Assembly: GCF_900114375.1 (NCBI RefSeq) | Contig: NZ_FOSV01000005.1 | Coordinates: 62,001-126,000, forward strand | DNA: 64,000 nt | Source of the DNA: Methylorubrum salsuginis | GTDB lineage: Bacteria; Pseudomonadota; Alphaproteobacteria; Rhizobiales; Beijerinckiaceae | Direction: 5' to 3' | Shown: one piece after another, positions 35,133-42,140 of the stretch | Numbering within the stretch: position 1 is the first letter of the stretch | How the letters are laid out: the number at the start of each line of letters is the position of its first letter | Translations under genes and position numbers: made by a program | Notes under the pieces: model-generated | The model's input: the letters and a program-made list of their open reading frames with translations, nothing else | Told to the model about the DNA's origin: nothing | Databases searched by the model: none

Positions 35133-35381
35133 ATGCACGCGATCAGCGGGCGCAGGACGATGCTGCGCGACGATCTGACGACCGGCCAAGATGCGCGGCG
35201 CGCCGAGGCCGAAGCTCTCGCGCAGGCCTATCGAACCGCACACCGCGGGGACGATCAGGCCGCACTCGTCGCGGCGATCAGCGATGCCCTGGCCGACCTC
35301 GACGCCACTGAAGAGCGCGCAGCGGCGACCCGGCGCGCAGTCTCTCATGGCTTCGTGCGCGGTCGGATTGGCGCACCATGA
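35133..35381 (+). CDS. Small protein heading the SOS operon
   Basis: This 82-residue protein of unknown function is helical and charged (RRAEAEALAQAYRTAHRGDD; ALADLDATEERAAATRRAVS). GGAGG lies just upstream of the ATG, and the LexA box is 20 bp away. Its stop overlaps the umuD-like start (ATGA). It may be a small regulator or partner of the mutagenic polymerase, which is inference from position only. Confidence 0.65.
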   Translation: MHAISGRRTMLRDDLTTGQDARRAEAEALAQAYRTAHRGDDQAALVAAISDALADLDATEERAAATRRAVSHGFVRGRIGAP

Positions 35382-35842
35382 GCGCCGCGGGCCTTTTTCG
35401 CGTCGAAGAACTGCCCGCCGATGGAACCGGCACGGTGCGCGTGCCCGTGATGGGCCAAGCACTTTGCGCCGGCTTCCCGTCCCCGGCCGACGATTTCCAG
35501 GAGCAGGCGATCGAGCTGCCGCGCTGGCTCGTGCCGAACCCGCCCGCCACCTTCCTCTGGCGCATCGCCGGCTTCAGCATGCGCGATGCCGGCATCCACG
35601 ACGGTGATCTTGCCTGCGTCGATCGCAGCCTCGCGCCGGGCCACGGCAGCATCGTCGTGGCGGCCGTCGATGGTGAGATGTCGATCAAGCGCATGGTGGT
35701 CGAGGGCAACCGCACGCGCCTCGCCTTCGACAACGCCGATCTGCCCGTCTACGCGCTGCAGGAACTCGCCGAGGCCGCGATCTGGGGCGTGGTGCGCTTC
35801 ACCATCCGTTGGCATTTGGCCAAGGCTGGGCTGCCCCGGTGA
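35378..35842 (+). CDS. umuD: UmuD-like self-cleaving SOS protein
   Basis: This 154-residue protein is a LexA/UmuD-type S24 peptidase. The cleavage site is LCAGFPSP, with Ala31-Gly32. The catalytic dyad is Ser67 ([10 protein letters not shown]) and Lys104 (MSIKRM), with the same 37-residue spacing as in E. coli UmuD. The motif has Phe where GDSM is usual. RecA-stimulated trimming would activate it as partner of the UmuC polymerase. It overlaps both neighbours (ATGA and GTGA), so all three are coupled. Confidence 0.92.
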   Translation: MSAAGLFRVEELPADGTGTVRVPVMGQALCAGFPSPADDFQEQAIELPRWLVPNPPATFLWRIAGFSMRDAGIHDGDLACVDRSLAPGHGSIVVAAVDGEMSIKRMVVEGNRTRLAFDNADLPVYALQELAEAAIWGVVRFTIRWHLAKAGLPR

Positions 35843-37170
35843 GCGGGCCCGCGGCACGGCTGCGCGACCGGATCGGCGGCGGGCGCGCCATCGCCCTCAT
35901 CGACGGCAACTCGTTCTACTGCTCGTGCGAGCGGGTGTTCGATCCCAAGCTCGCCCGCGTGCCGGTGATCGTGCTGAGCAACAACGATGGATGCGCCATC
36001 GCCCGCACGGCCGAAGCCAAGGCGCTCGGGATCAAGATGGGTGCGCCCTACTTCATGATCCGCGAGATGTGCCAGCGCCAAGGCGTGCGCGTGTTCTCGT
36101 CGAACTACACCCTCTATGGGGATATGAGTGCGCGCATCAACGCGATCTACCGCGACGCCACGCCCGAGGTCGAGGTCTACTCGATCGACGAGAGCTTCCT
36201 CGATCTCACCGCCTTCACCCGGCGCGACCGTGTCGCGCTCGCCCGCGACATCCGCGCGACGGTTCGGGCCTGGACCGGCATCCCGACCTGTGTCGGGCTG
36301 GGGCCGACCAAGACGCTCGCCAAGCTCGCCAACCACATCGCCAAGACCGTGCCCGAACTCGACGGCGTGTGCGACCTGACCGATCCGGCGGCCTATGATC
36401 ACTGGCTCTGCCGCATCCATGTCGGCGAGCTGTGGGGCGTCGGCCGGGCCTCGCTGGCGAAGCTCGAGGCGCTCGGCGTCGACACGGTGGCGGACCTGCG
36501 CGACATCGATCCCCGGCCAGTGCGAAAAGCGCTCACCGTGGTGGGCGAGCGGATGATCCACGAGTTGCGCGGCGTGTCCTGCCTCGGGCTCGACCTCGTG
36601 CCGGCGCGCCGCAAGGGCTGCGCGGTGACCCGCTCGTTCTCCGGCCGGGTGACGGAGCGGGCCGAACTGGAGCAGGCGGTCGCCGCCCATGCGACACGTC
36701 TCGGCGAGAAGCTTCGGCGGGAGGGGCTGGCGACCTCCCACGTCACCGTCTTCTACCACACGAGCGAGCACGACCGCGGCGAGCCGATGCGCTCAATCTC
36801 GACGGTGGTGACGCTAACGGAGGCGACCAACGACACGCTGGCGCTGATCCCGGCGGCGCTGCACGGTGTGGCGCGCACATGGCGCGAGCAGGGCACCCCG
36901 CCCTGGCGCTACTCGAAGGCTGGCATCGTCACGACCGATCTCGTGCCGCTGGCGGGCTCGCAGCGGGCCTTGATCGGGCAGCTCGACCGCGAGCGTTCGG
37001 CGAGCCTGATGAGTGCGCTCGACGCCTGCAACGCGCGCTGGGGCCGGGGCGCCGTGGTGCCCGCGAGGGCCGGGCTGGAACGGCAGCGGCGCGGCTGGGC
37101 GACGAAGTTCGAGATGCGCACGCCCCGCTACACGACGCAGGTGGAGGAACTGCCGGTCGCGCACGCGTGA
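35839..37170 (+). CDS. umuC: UmuC-like Y-family DNA polymerase (translesion synthesis)
   Basis: This 443-residue protein has the Y-family palm: [21 protein letters not shown] with the first catalytic Asp, [12 protein letters not shown] with the Asp-Glu pair, and [20 protein letters not shown]. It also has the UmuC-type helix-hairpin-helix [19 protein letters not shown] and the C-terminal little finger. Start is GTG at 35839, overlapping the umuD stop. It would copy over damaged DNA after SOS induction and raise mutation rate. The upstream LexA box governs the operon. Confidence 0.95.
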   Translation: MSGPAARLRDRIGGGRAIALIDGNSFYCSCERVFDPKLARVPVIVLSNNDGCAIARTAEAKALGIKMGAPYFMIREMCQRQGVRVFSSNYTLYGDMSARINAIYRDATPEVEVYSIDESFLDLTAFTRRDRVALARDIRATVRAWTGIPTCVGLGPTKTLAKLANHIAKTVPELDGVCDLTDPAAYDHWLCRIHVGELWGVGRASLAKLEALGVDTVADLRDIDPRPVRKALTVVGERMIHELRGVSCLGLDLVPARRKGCAVTRSFSGRVTERAELEQAVAAHATRLGEKLRREGLATSHVTVFYHTSEHDRGEPMRSISTVVTLTEATNDTLALIPAALHGVARTWREQGTPPWRYSKAGIVTTDLVPLAGSQRALIGQLDRERSASLMSALDACNARWGRGAVVPARAGLERQRRGWATKFEMRTPRYTTQVEELPVAHA

Positions 37171-37192
37171 CGGCTTCGTCTATGCTCGTGCC

Positions 37193-37837
37193 ATGTGCAA
37201 CCTCTACAGCCTGACGAAGAGCCAGGACGAGATCCGGCGCGCCTTCCGGATCGACGCCGACCGCACCGGCAACCTGCCGCCGCTGCCTGGCATCTTCCCG
37301 AACACCGCCGCGCCGATCGTCCAAGTCGCGGACGGACAGCGCGTGCTGTCGATGTACCGCTGGGGCATGCCCTCGCCGGCCTTCGCGCTGGAGGGCAAGC
37401 GCGTCGATCCGGGCATCACCAACGTGCGCAACACCGGCTCGCCGCACTGGCGTCGCTGGCTCGGGCCGGAGCACCGCTGCCTCGTGCCGCTGTCATCGTT
37501 CAGCGAGTTCAACAAGGCGGCCGGCGGCGACATCTGGTTCGCGCTCGGAGCGGATCGTCCGCTCGCCTGCTTCGCCGGGATCAGGACCGAGGCCTGGACC
37601 TCGGTGCGCAAGCTCAAGGATGGCGAGACAACGGACGACCTCTATGCCTTCCTGACCTGCCCGCCGAACGCCGAGGTGGGCGCGGTGCATCCGAAGGCGA
37701 TGCCTGTGATCCTGACGACGCAGGATGAGCGCGACGCGTGGCTGCGCGCGCCGTGGTCGGAGGCGAAGGCACTGCAGCGTCCGCTACCGGACGAATCGCT
37801 GATGGTGGTAGGGCGCGGAGCGAAGCACGACAGCTGA
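37193..37837 (+). CDS. SOS response-associated peptidase family protein (HMCES/YedK type)
   Basis: This 214-residue SRAP protein crosslinks to abasic sites in single-stranded DNA to shield them. The catalytic Cys2 is exposed by Met removal (MCNLYSLTK). Asn77-region [11 protein letters not shown] and the His motif [11 protein letters not shown] fit the family. The usual Glu-containing motif (GFYEW) appears as SSFSEFNK, still with Glu. It lies 22 bp downstream of umuC, so it probably belongs to the SOS operon. A strong hairpin overlaps its stop codon. Confidence 0.9.
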   Translation: MCNLYSLTKSQDEIRRAFRIDADRTGNLPPLPGIFPNTAAPIVQVADGQRVLSMYRWGMPSPAFALEGKRVDPGITNVRNTGSPHWRRWLGPEHRCLVPLSSFSEFNKAAGGDIWFALGADRPLACFAGIRTEAWTSVRKLKDGETTDDLYAFLTCPPNAEVGAVHPKAMPVILTTQDERDAWLRAPWSEAKALQRPLPDESLMVVGRGAKHDS

Positions 37838-37871
37838 AGGTCCGGCAGCTGCCCGCAGCTGCCGGACCTTC
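37836..37871 (+). terminator. Strong hairpin at the end of the SOS operon
   Basis: A perfect 16-bp stem (GAAGGTCCGGCAGCTG and its complement) with a 4-base loop CCCG overlaps the stop codon of the SRAP gene. No T-run follows, but stem strength and position suggest transcription termination. Confidence 0.6.
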
Positions 37872-37929
37872 CAGACCGTAAGGGTGAGCGCTCTGCCGAG
37901 CCGCTCCCGGTCGCACTATTCATTCGAGG

Positions 37930-38181
37930 GCTACAACTCGCGCCCTGCGCCTCTCCTTCGCGTCGGTCGTCGGAGACCTCGGCCTCAACGACTCGACGAT
38001 CGGCGCAATGCTCGGCCATGCCGGCAGCACCGTCACCAGCCGCTACGTCCACCACCGCGACGCGGTGCTGATCGCCGCTGTCGATCGTGTGGTGGAGAGG
38101 GTCGCGGCTGTGCTGAACGTGGCAAGAGTCAGGTATGGAAAGCTCGACCGCTATTGGCTACCGAACCGCAGACGGCTCTAA
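37930..38181 (+). pseudogene. C-terminal fragment of a tyrosine integrase
   Basis: The frame from 37930 reads ATTRALRLSFASVVGDLG, TIGAMLGHAGSTVTSRYVHH and so on to a stop at 38179. That is the C-terminal catalytic part of a phage-type integrase, with the box II Arg, the GH pair and the nucleophile Tyr in SRYVHH. Only about 83 residues remain and there is no start, so it is a relic. It is distinct from the two intact integrases in the window. It overlaps the end of the opposing darG gene by four bases. Confidence 0.75.
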
Positions 38182-39257
38182 CTTGCCCGAGGCTCTTTGT
38201 GGCTGGATAGACGCTCTACCGCTAGTCTTACCACGCGCTCGTCAAATATCCGCGCCTTGCGCGCAGCAGACCCAGATCCTCCCGGCCAAGTTTTAATACC
38301 GTGCATAATCGCCTCAACTTCAGGCCTAAATCCCCCTCTGTGCATGAGCCAATGCACCGTAGCGAGCAATTCCATTCCGTAAGGAGATTCAAAGCCATCT
38401 ATCAAGCTGGCCGTTGCCTCAAGAACATCTATATAATCTTTTCCTTCTGACTTGAGATAGGTGGCCACTCGATCTCGCTGGCTATCTTCAAAGCGAACAA
38501 TATCCAACGGACCTGCATCGGCCAACCGTTTCTCACAGTGCAGATAAGTGCCGTCTATGCCGTCTAGCAAATGTCTGAGGCGATCTGCGTAGGGGCCGTA
38601 CCTATGCGCCTTGAAGGCAAGCTTCAATGGATTCGAGATGGAAGCCATCTCAATCTCGGACTCTAACAAGTAAGCAAGCTTTTGCACTTCGAGCAAAGAG
38701 CACTCGAAGCCAAGCACTGCGTAACGGCGCACAAGCTCTACAACTAGAGCACGCGCCGGAGTCAAAGACTTTTTCCCGCTTCTCTTCGAAACATTTTGAT
38801 ACGCAGTCGTTGGCTCGTAAACGATTACCTCCACGTCGGGCAGGTTTCCAAGAGCAGCCTCAATGCGGGGTCGTACATCTTCCCAGTTTAAGCCACCATT
38901 TCCGCTTCCAAGCGGAGGGACCGCGATAGATCGAATGCCATGTGCTTCGATCACTCTGCGCAAGTCAGCCAAGCCCTCCTCGATCCAAATCATCTTGGAC
39001 GGGAAGCGCCAGTTAGCCTTGGTCGGGAAATTGATGATCCAGCGCGGGCCGGTTAGATGCCCGCGCTCGGTAACGAACATGCGGCCGGTCTGAACCTCGC
39101 CCGCCTTGCAGGCAGCCGCATATGCCCGGAAGTTCTCCGGGAAGTGCTCCTTGAACATCAGCGCGATGCCCTTGCCCATCACGCCCACGGTGTTCACCGT
39201 GTTAACCAACGCCTCCGCAGGAGCGTCGAGAAGGTCGCCCTGTGTGAAGGTGATCAT
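38178..39257 (-). CDS. darG: DarG antitoxin: macro-domain DNA ADP-ribosylglycohydrolase
   Basis: This 359-residue protein has an N-terminal macro domain (MITFTQGDLLDAPAEALVNTVN, GVMGKGIALMFKEHFP, AVPPLGSGNGGLNW), which removes ADP-ribose from DNA. A C-terminal helical domain (LLEVQKLAYLLESEIEM, AHRYGPYADRLRHLLDG) probably binds the toxin. The ATG at 39257 overlaps the darT stop (ATGA), the classical DarTG order with toxin first. This stretch is visibly lower in GC than its neighbours, a sign of separate acquisition. It neutralises DarT until phage infection or loss of the pair. Confidence 0.92.
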   Translation of the reverse strand: MITFTQGDLLDAPAEALVNTVNTVGVMGKGIALMFKEHFPENFRAYAAACKAGEVQTGRMFVTERGHLTGPRWIINFPTKANWRFPSKMIWIEEGLADLRRVIEAHGIRSIAVPPLGSGNGGLNWEDVRPRIEAALGNLPDVEVIVYEPTTAYQNVSKRSGKKSLTPARALVVELVRRYAVLGFECSLLEVQKLAYLLESEIEMASISNPLKLAFKAHRYGPYADRLRHLLDGIDGTYLHCEKRLADAGPLDIVRFEDSQRDRVATYLKSEGKDYIDVLEATASLIDGFESPYGMELLATVHWLMHRGGFRPEVEAIMHGIKTWPGGSGSAARKARIFDERVVRLAVERLSSHKEPRAS

Positions 39258-39898
39258 GAGAAATACCAACTCGGTAAGGTGCGCACCTTCAACGGTGTTC
39301 CCGATTTGTCCACATCTTTTTGCACGTCCGCCTTAATCCCGTCGCTGTGAACCGCAACCCCTAGCAGGCCGGTGAGGGGCACATGCCGGTGGATCAACGC
39401 TTCAGCTTGATAGCGCTCAACTCGTTCTGGATCGCGAGGATCCTTCTTGAAGTTTTTCGATCTTAAAATTTCCCAATCAATCTTGTTCAATCGTGTAGCG
39501 TCTCGATAAAATTTTGCGGTCGTTAAGTATGCATGTCGGTCAGTAAAAACGAAATCCAATCCTTGGTTGGCAACATGATATATACTTGACACAAATATAA
39601 GAATGTCATCGTTCGCGCGTTTAGTGATCCCGTTCCAGCCAGTCTTGATATTAAGTGCCATAGGTGAGTACGGCGTGAAATAGAACGGAACGTAATCGTT
39701 TAGCACCCCTCCCGGATTCAGGGGAACATCCCGGCTACCACGGCGGCCAATAAGGTCGAGATTGCCGATATTTACGTAGGCTGGGTCAGATCCGCTAGCG
39801 TTGCGTGCGAAAAGGCCGCGGGAAAGCACAGTACGCAGATTCTCCCGATGCACGATGCGGAAGATGTAGCCCTTCTCCTGGTTCAGAAACCCCGTCAT
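39254..39898 (-). CDS. darT: DarT toxin: DNA ADP-ribosyltransferase (DUF4433)
   Basis: This 214-residue toxin modifies single-stranded DNA by ADP-ribosylation from NAD+. Family features are the N-terminal YIFRIVHRENLRTVLSRGLF, the NAD-loop region GVLNDYVPFYFTPYSPMAL, the FTDRHAYLTTAKFY segment, and the catalytic Glu in VERYQAEALIHRHVPL. It is the first gene of the pair and its stop overlaps the darG start. DarTG systems are known to act as toxin-antitoxin and anti-phage modules; here it may stabilise the element or exclude phages. Confidence 0.93.
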   Translation of the reverse strand: MTGFLNQEKGYIFRIVHRENLRTVLSRGLFARNASGSDPAYVNIGNLDLIGRRGSRDVPLNPGGVLNDYVPFYFTPYSPMALNIKTGWNGITKRANDDILIFVSSIYHVANQGLDFVFTDRHAYLTTAKFYRDATRLNKIDWEILRSKNFKKDPRDPERVERYQAEALIHRHVPLTGLLGVAVHSDGIKADVQKDVDKSGTPLKVRTLPSWYFS

Positions 39899-40051
39899 CG
39901 CAGAAGCCCGCCAGCCTCCTATCCCGCAGCTTCAGCTCGAGGCGGTCCATCCAACGTTCGGAGAGGGCCTGAGCATCAGCTGGGATCATACTGCCCAGCG
40001 GTTAGCGATTTACCATCTTTCCCGACCGAGGTGAGGCCAGCCTGCAAAGCC

Positions 40052-40285
40052 CTACCCTGAGCCCCTGCCGCTCTCCGCGATGAGCGGGGCGCCAGCCGTC
40101 TCTCTCATCGCCTGCAACGTGGCGTAGCTGGGTCCATCAAGGTCGATTCTGCCCTCTGCTTCTGACCGTCGCGCTTCGAGGGCAGCCTCGTCCTCGCCTC
40201 TCGACAGAAGCCCGGAAAGCCGGTCGAGCGCCCGGTCTATGGCCTTTCGATCCCAGCGGTTCGTCCCTCGCACCGGACCCGGCAC
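40052..40285 (-). CDS. Small protein resembling the C-terminal part of AlpA-type regulators
   Basis: This 77-residue frame begins PGPVRGTNRWDRKAIDRALD, a motif found at the C-terminus of small excisionase/AlpA-like regulators in Rhizobiales; the helix-turn-helix half is absent here. Start is GTG at 40285 with AGGG upstream. It may be a degenerate piece or an independent short gene. Confidence 0.45.
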   Translation of the reverse strand: MPGPVRGTNRWDRKAIDRALDRLSGLLSRGEDEAALEARRSEAEGRIDLDGPSYATLQAMRETAGAPLIAESGRGSG

Positions 40286-40317
40286 GATGCCCTGCCAGCG
40301 TCAGTCGTCGGACGTGC

Positions 40318-40509
40318 TCAGGAACTCGCAGCCTCAGTAACCGGTGGCCTGTTTTCGTGAGAGCCCGCGCGAGATGATGCCGAGCCGCAGACTTCTTCCA
40401 CGTTCAGCACGACAACACGATCAGTCACGTGCCCGAAGTACCAGCGCACCAAGGCGTGGCCGGCTTCATGGTGGCATGTGAGGCGACGACGCCCCTTCGC
40501 TCGGCTCAT
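40318..40509 (-). CDS. Short HEAGH-motif protein (metallopeptidase-like fragment)
   Basis: This 63-residue protein has TCHHEAGHALVRWYFGHVTD near the N-terminus, containing the zinc-metallopeptidase motif HExxH as in the FtsH protease family. No ATPase domain accompanies it, and the protein is shorter than related phage-island proteins of this type, so it may be C-terminally truncated. GAGAGG precedes the ATG at 40509. Confidence 0.55.
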   Translation of the reverse strand: MSRAKGRRRLTCHHEAGHALVRWYFGHVTDRVVVLNVEEVCGSASSRAGSHENRPPVTEAASS

Positions 40510-40518
40510 GGTCGCCTC

Positions 40519-40767
40519 TCAGCCTTCGGTTCGATCACGTAGGCGCACACCCGGACCGCCGCCGTTCTCAGGGATGAACTCCAGCCCGGCGGCTTCAAGC
40601 GCTCGCCGTATGGCCTCGGCGTTGGCTTCGGTGACGCTCAAAGGACCATCCTGCAGCTCGGCCCTCCGGACCGTTGCCACGCCCAGGCGTGCGGCGTCGG
40701 CGACATCCTGTGCCGTCCAGCGCAGGAACGCGCGGGCCGCACGTAGCTGGCCGCTAGTGATCTTCAA
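40519..40767 (-). CDS. XRE-type helix-turn-helix regulator
   Basis: This 82-residue protein is a single-domain repressor of the XRE type: ITSGQLRAARAFLRWTAQDVADAARLGVATVRRAE, ending with the LEFIPENGGGPGVRLR tail common to small prophage regulators. A perfect palindrome GTGATATT-TCT-AATATCAC (40805-40823) and a half-site at 40768-40775 lie just upstream, so it probably represses itself and the divergent gene at 40831. Confidence 0.85.
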   Translation of the reverse strand: MKITSGQLRAARAFLRWTAQDVADAARLGVATVRRAELQDGPLSVTEANAEAIRRALEAAGLEFIPENGGGPGVRLRDRTEG

Positions 40768-40823
40768 AATATCACCTGATAGCTGATTGACAAGCGCTGC
40801 TGCGGTGATATTTCTAATATCAC
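40768..40823. promoter_or_regulatory. Operator region of the XRE regulator
   Basis: GTGATATT-TCT-AATATCAC (40805-40823) is a perfect 8-3-8 palindrome between the divergent regulator and the 40831 gene. A half-site AATATCAC at 40768-40775 overlaps the regulator's ribosome-binding region. Confidence 0.65.
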
Positions 40824-40830
40824 ACGGTCA

Positions 40831-41148
40831 GTGAGCTATCAATCGATATCCGCCCGCCGCACCCTCTCCTGGTCCTCCGCCCTCCGCGACATACGCAACG
40901 ATCGCCAGCCGAACCCGGCGGGCTTCCTCGGCGCCCGCGCTCGCATCGAAGCCGCGGTGCGCGTCGGCCGCGCCTCGCTCGTCACCCCGACCGGCGCTTT
41001 CGACCGCGCCGGCATCATGACCGCTGCCGCTGCCGCCGCGAAGGCGCATCAGCTCTCCTACGGCTCGACCTGGGCGACCGCGATGTCCATCAGCCTCAAG
41101 GCCGCGTGGCAGCTCGCCAAGTCCCTCCGCTCCCGCATCGCGCACTGA
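40831..41148 (+). CDS. Small phage/island-type protein of unknown function
   Basis: The 105-residue frame starts with GTG at 40831. Its C-terminal part (GIMTAAAAAAKAHQLSYGST, then MSISLKAAWQLAKSLR) resembles a motif of small proteins often encoded in alphaproteobacterial prophages next to XRE regulators. The N-terminal half is unassigned and a later start is possible. It is divergent from the regulator across the palindromic operator. Confidence 0.6.
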   Translation: MSYQSISARRTLSWSSALRDIRNDRQPNPAGFLGARARIEAAVRVGRASLVTPTGAFDRAGIMTAAAAAAKAHQLSYGSTWATAMSISLKAAWQLAKSLRSRIAH

Positions 41149-41247
41149 TCTAGCCCCGGCCCCGCCGGCTGCCGAGCGGCGCCGAAACGGACCCCACCCC
41201 CTTCACATCTTGACCCGCCGCAACGAGCCCGCACCGGAGCCCGAGCG

Positions 41248-41775
41248 ATGACGCACGCCCTGACCCTGCCCGACTTCAGCAGCAGCCCCGCCGGCGGCGA
41301 CCGCGTGCCGTTCCACGCCGATCCCGTCCTTGCGGCGATCGAGCGCCACAGCGAGGCGTGGGCCGTCTTCCAGGTCGCGCGGCCGGGCGTTGGCAGTGGG
41401 CGGGCCGACGATGAGACCCACGCCGCGCTGATGGAGATGCTCGGCACAGCCTGCGCCACGCGCGCCGGGGCATTCTGCCTGATCCAGCACCTTCGATGGT
41501 GGCTCGCGGAGGAAGCGCCGTACGCTGGCGACTACGGCGACGCATGGGCCGTCGCGCGGGCTCGTGAGGCCGACCTGTCGAAGTTCCTCGGCGTCGAGCC
41601 GATCGAGCGGCGCGCCGTCGCGCTGCCGTCCGGCCGGATGCTCGCCCCCGCGGTCGACCCGCGCCCGGCGCCTGCCGCGGTGGGCGGCAACCGAGCTGTG
41701 GCGGGCGAGGCGCTGGCGGCTCTCATCCTCGTAGCCGGCAGCGCCTTCCTGACGGGATTCTCCACGCTGCTGTGA
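41248..41775 (+). CDS. Hypothetical protein with C-terminal membrane segment
   Basis: I do not recognise a function in this 175-residue protein. The N-terminal part (FHADPVLAAIERHSEAWAVF) resembles small island proteins seen in Methylobacterium. The C-terminus has one hydrophobic segment (EALAALILVAGSAFLTGF), suggesting a tail-anchored membrane protein. It converges with the small secreted-protein gene next to the integrase. Confidence 0.6.
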   Translation: MTHALTLPDFSSSPAGGDRVPFHADPVLAAIERHSEAWAVFQVARPGVGSGRADDETHAALMEMLGTACATRAGAFCLIQHLRWWLAEEAPYAGDYGDAWAVARAREADLSKFLGVEPIERRAVALPSGRMLAPAVDPRPAPAAVGGNRAVAGEALAALILVAGSAFLTGFSTLL

Positions 41776-41779
41776 GGCG

Positions 41780-42139
41780 TCAGCGCGGCGCCGTCCAAGT
41801 ACGAAGGGGCAGGCCTGCATAGAAGCGCTCGGCACCCTGGACCAACAGCGCCGTGGGGTGTTGGGTGCAGAACGCCCGCAACGAGCCCACCACCAGATCG
41901 GCGTTGAGGCCGGAGAGGTCGCGGAACTGCCGGTCCCGCACGATGAGCACGTTGTTGATGCCGGTGGCGAAACCGAGCGTCCAGGTCATGAAGGCCGTTC
42001 GGTAGTCGCGTTGATCGAACACCGGAGTGGCGTCGGCGCAGGACATCAGGCCGAAGCCGCCAGCATTCAGGCCCTCGGCTCTGCAGGGCGCCGCGGCGAG
42101 GCAGCCGCACAGAGACAGAATCGCGAGACATCGGCCCAT
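41780..42139 (-). CDS. Small secreted Rap1a/Tai-like protein downstream of the integrase
   Basis: This 119-residue protein has a signal peptide (GRCLAILSLCGCLAAAPCRA). The mature part has two Cys (MSCADATP and AFCTQHPT) and a central GFATGINNVL motif, a pattern like the Rap1a/Tai immunity-type fold. That assignment is tentative. The ATG at 42139 starts one base after the integrase stop, so it is co-transcribed with it. Confidence 0.6.
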   Translation of the reverse strand: MGRCLAILSLCGCLAAAPCRAEGLNAGGFGLMSCADATPVFDQRDYRTAFMTWTLGFATGINNVLIVRDRQFRDLSGLNADLVVGSLRAFCTQHPTALLVQGAERFYAGLPLRTWTAPR

Positions 42140-42140
42140 G

